Shown: positions 45,402 to 45,433 of the stretch, in pieces
Layout of the letters: every line of letters starts with the position of its first letter
Position numbering within the stretch: the first letter of the stretch is position 1
DNA from: a virus
DNA length: 45,433 bases
Direction: 5' to 3' (one strand)
IMG/VR virus record: IMGVR_UViG_3300045885_000402
Location: 1 to 45,433 of that record
Notes under the pieces: generated by a model
Databases searched by the model: none
What the model was told of the DNA's origin: nothing
Seen by the model: the letters and a program-made list of their open reading frames with translations, nothing else
Program-made: the position numbers and the translations under genes

Positions 45402-45433
45402 GAGCGTTACCCGAGCCGCACAATCGCCGCGAA
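45307..45433. repeat. Terminal direct repeat, right copy (127 bp)
   Basis: Identical to 98-224; see the left copy. Merging the two copies and dropping 1-97 gives a single circular molecule. Confidence 0.9.

Overview
The window is a nearly complete, high-GC temperate tailed-phage genome of the short-tailed (podovirus) type. It encodes a T7/BPP-1-style head-tail connector portal, a tail tubular A-type domain, a nozzle-like protein, Bbp16-like and Bbp19-like proteins, three internal virion proteins ending in a 3034-residue polyvalent protein, and a tyrosine integrase beside a tRNA-derived attP. It looks like an environmental (metagenomic) assembly. The host cannot be named from the sequence. It is GC-rich and carries a tRNA-Glu(TTC) gene whose 3' half is copied in attP. 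Bases 98-224 are repeated exactly at 45307-45433 (127 bp), so the contig closes into a circle of about 45,209 bp. Bases 1-97 do not belong to that circle and are a displaced copy of 358-454.

Layout. (a) 198-656: a small divergon. Leftward runs a DUF1640-like gene, continuing across the circle junction into 45401-44737. Rightward runs a KGG-type basic protein. (b) 660-2249: translationally coupled small early genes, several of them mini zinc ribbons, plus a putative ssDNA-binding protein. (c) 2260-4725: the lysogeny module, with an RHH repressor and its operator array, two excisionase-like HTH proteins, the integrase and attP. (d) 4785-10339: accessory and early genes. These are an orphan DNA methyltransferase, an HTH_36 replication-type protein, small zinc-ribbon and membrane peptides, an Acb2-like anti-CBASS protein, a HPIVxPP-repeat protein and a KGG protein. 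(e) 10399-13268: a leftward two-gene operon encoding an HTH-tailed protein and an HNH nuclease fused to an SF2 helicase, with its own palindrome-bearing promoter. This is the best candidate for an uncharacterised defence or DNA-processing system. (f) 13532-13916: two small genes and a strong hairpin closing the early region. (g) 14060-43345: the late operon for packaging, portal, decoration, scaffold, capsid, tail and ejection proteins. (h) 43363-44703: a small membrane protein, a second RHH protein with an operator, a YqaJ/lambda-type exonuclease and another membrane protein. (i) 44737-45401: the leftward genes that join the start of the circle.

How it works together. Integrase and two excisionase-like proteins act at attP. 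Two RHH proteins sit beside their own palindromic operators and probably switch the flanking early operons. The YqaJ exonuclease and the ssDNA-binding-like protein could form a recombination or replication pair. The late genes build a T7-like particle that would eject the giant polyvalent protein, with GNAT-like, ADP-ribosyltransferase-like and zincin segments, along with the DNA. I see no polymerase, primase or recognisable endolysin. Most adjacent genes overlap by ATGA, GTGA or TGATG, so translational coupling is the rule.
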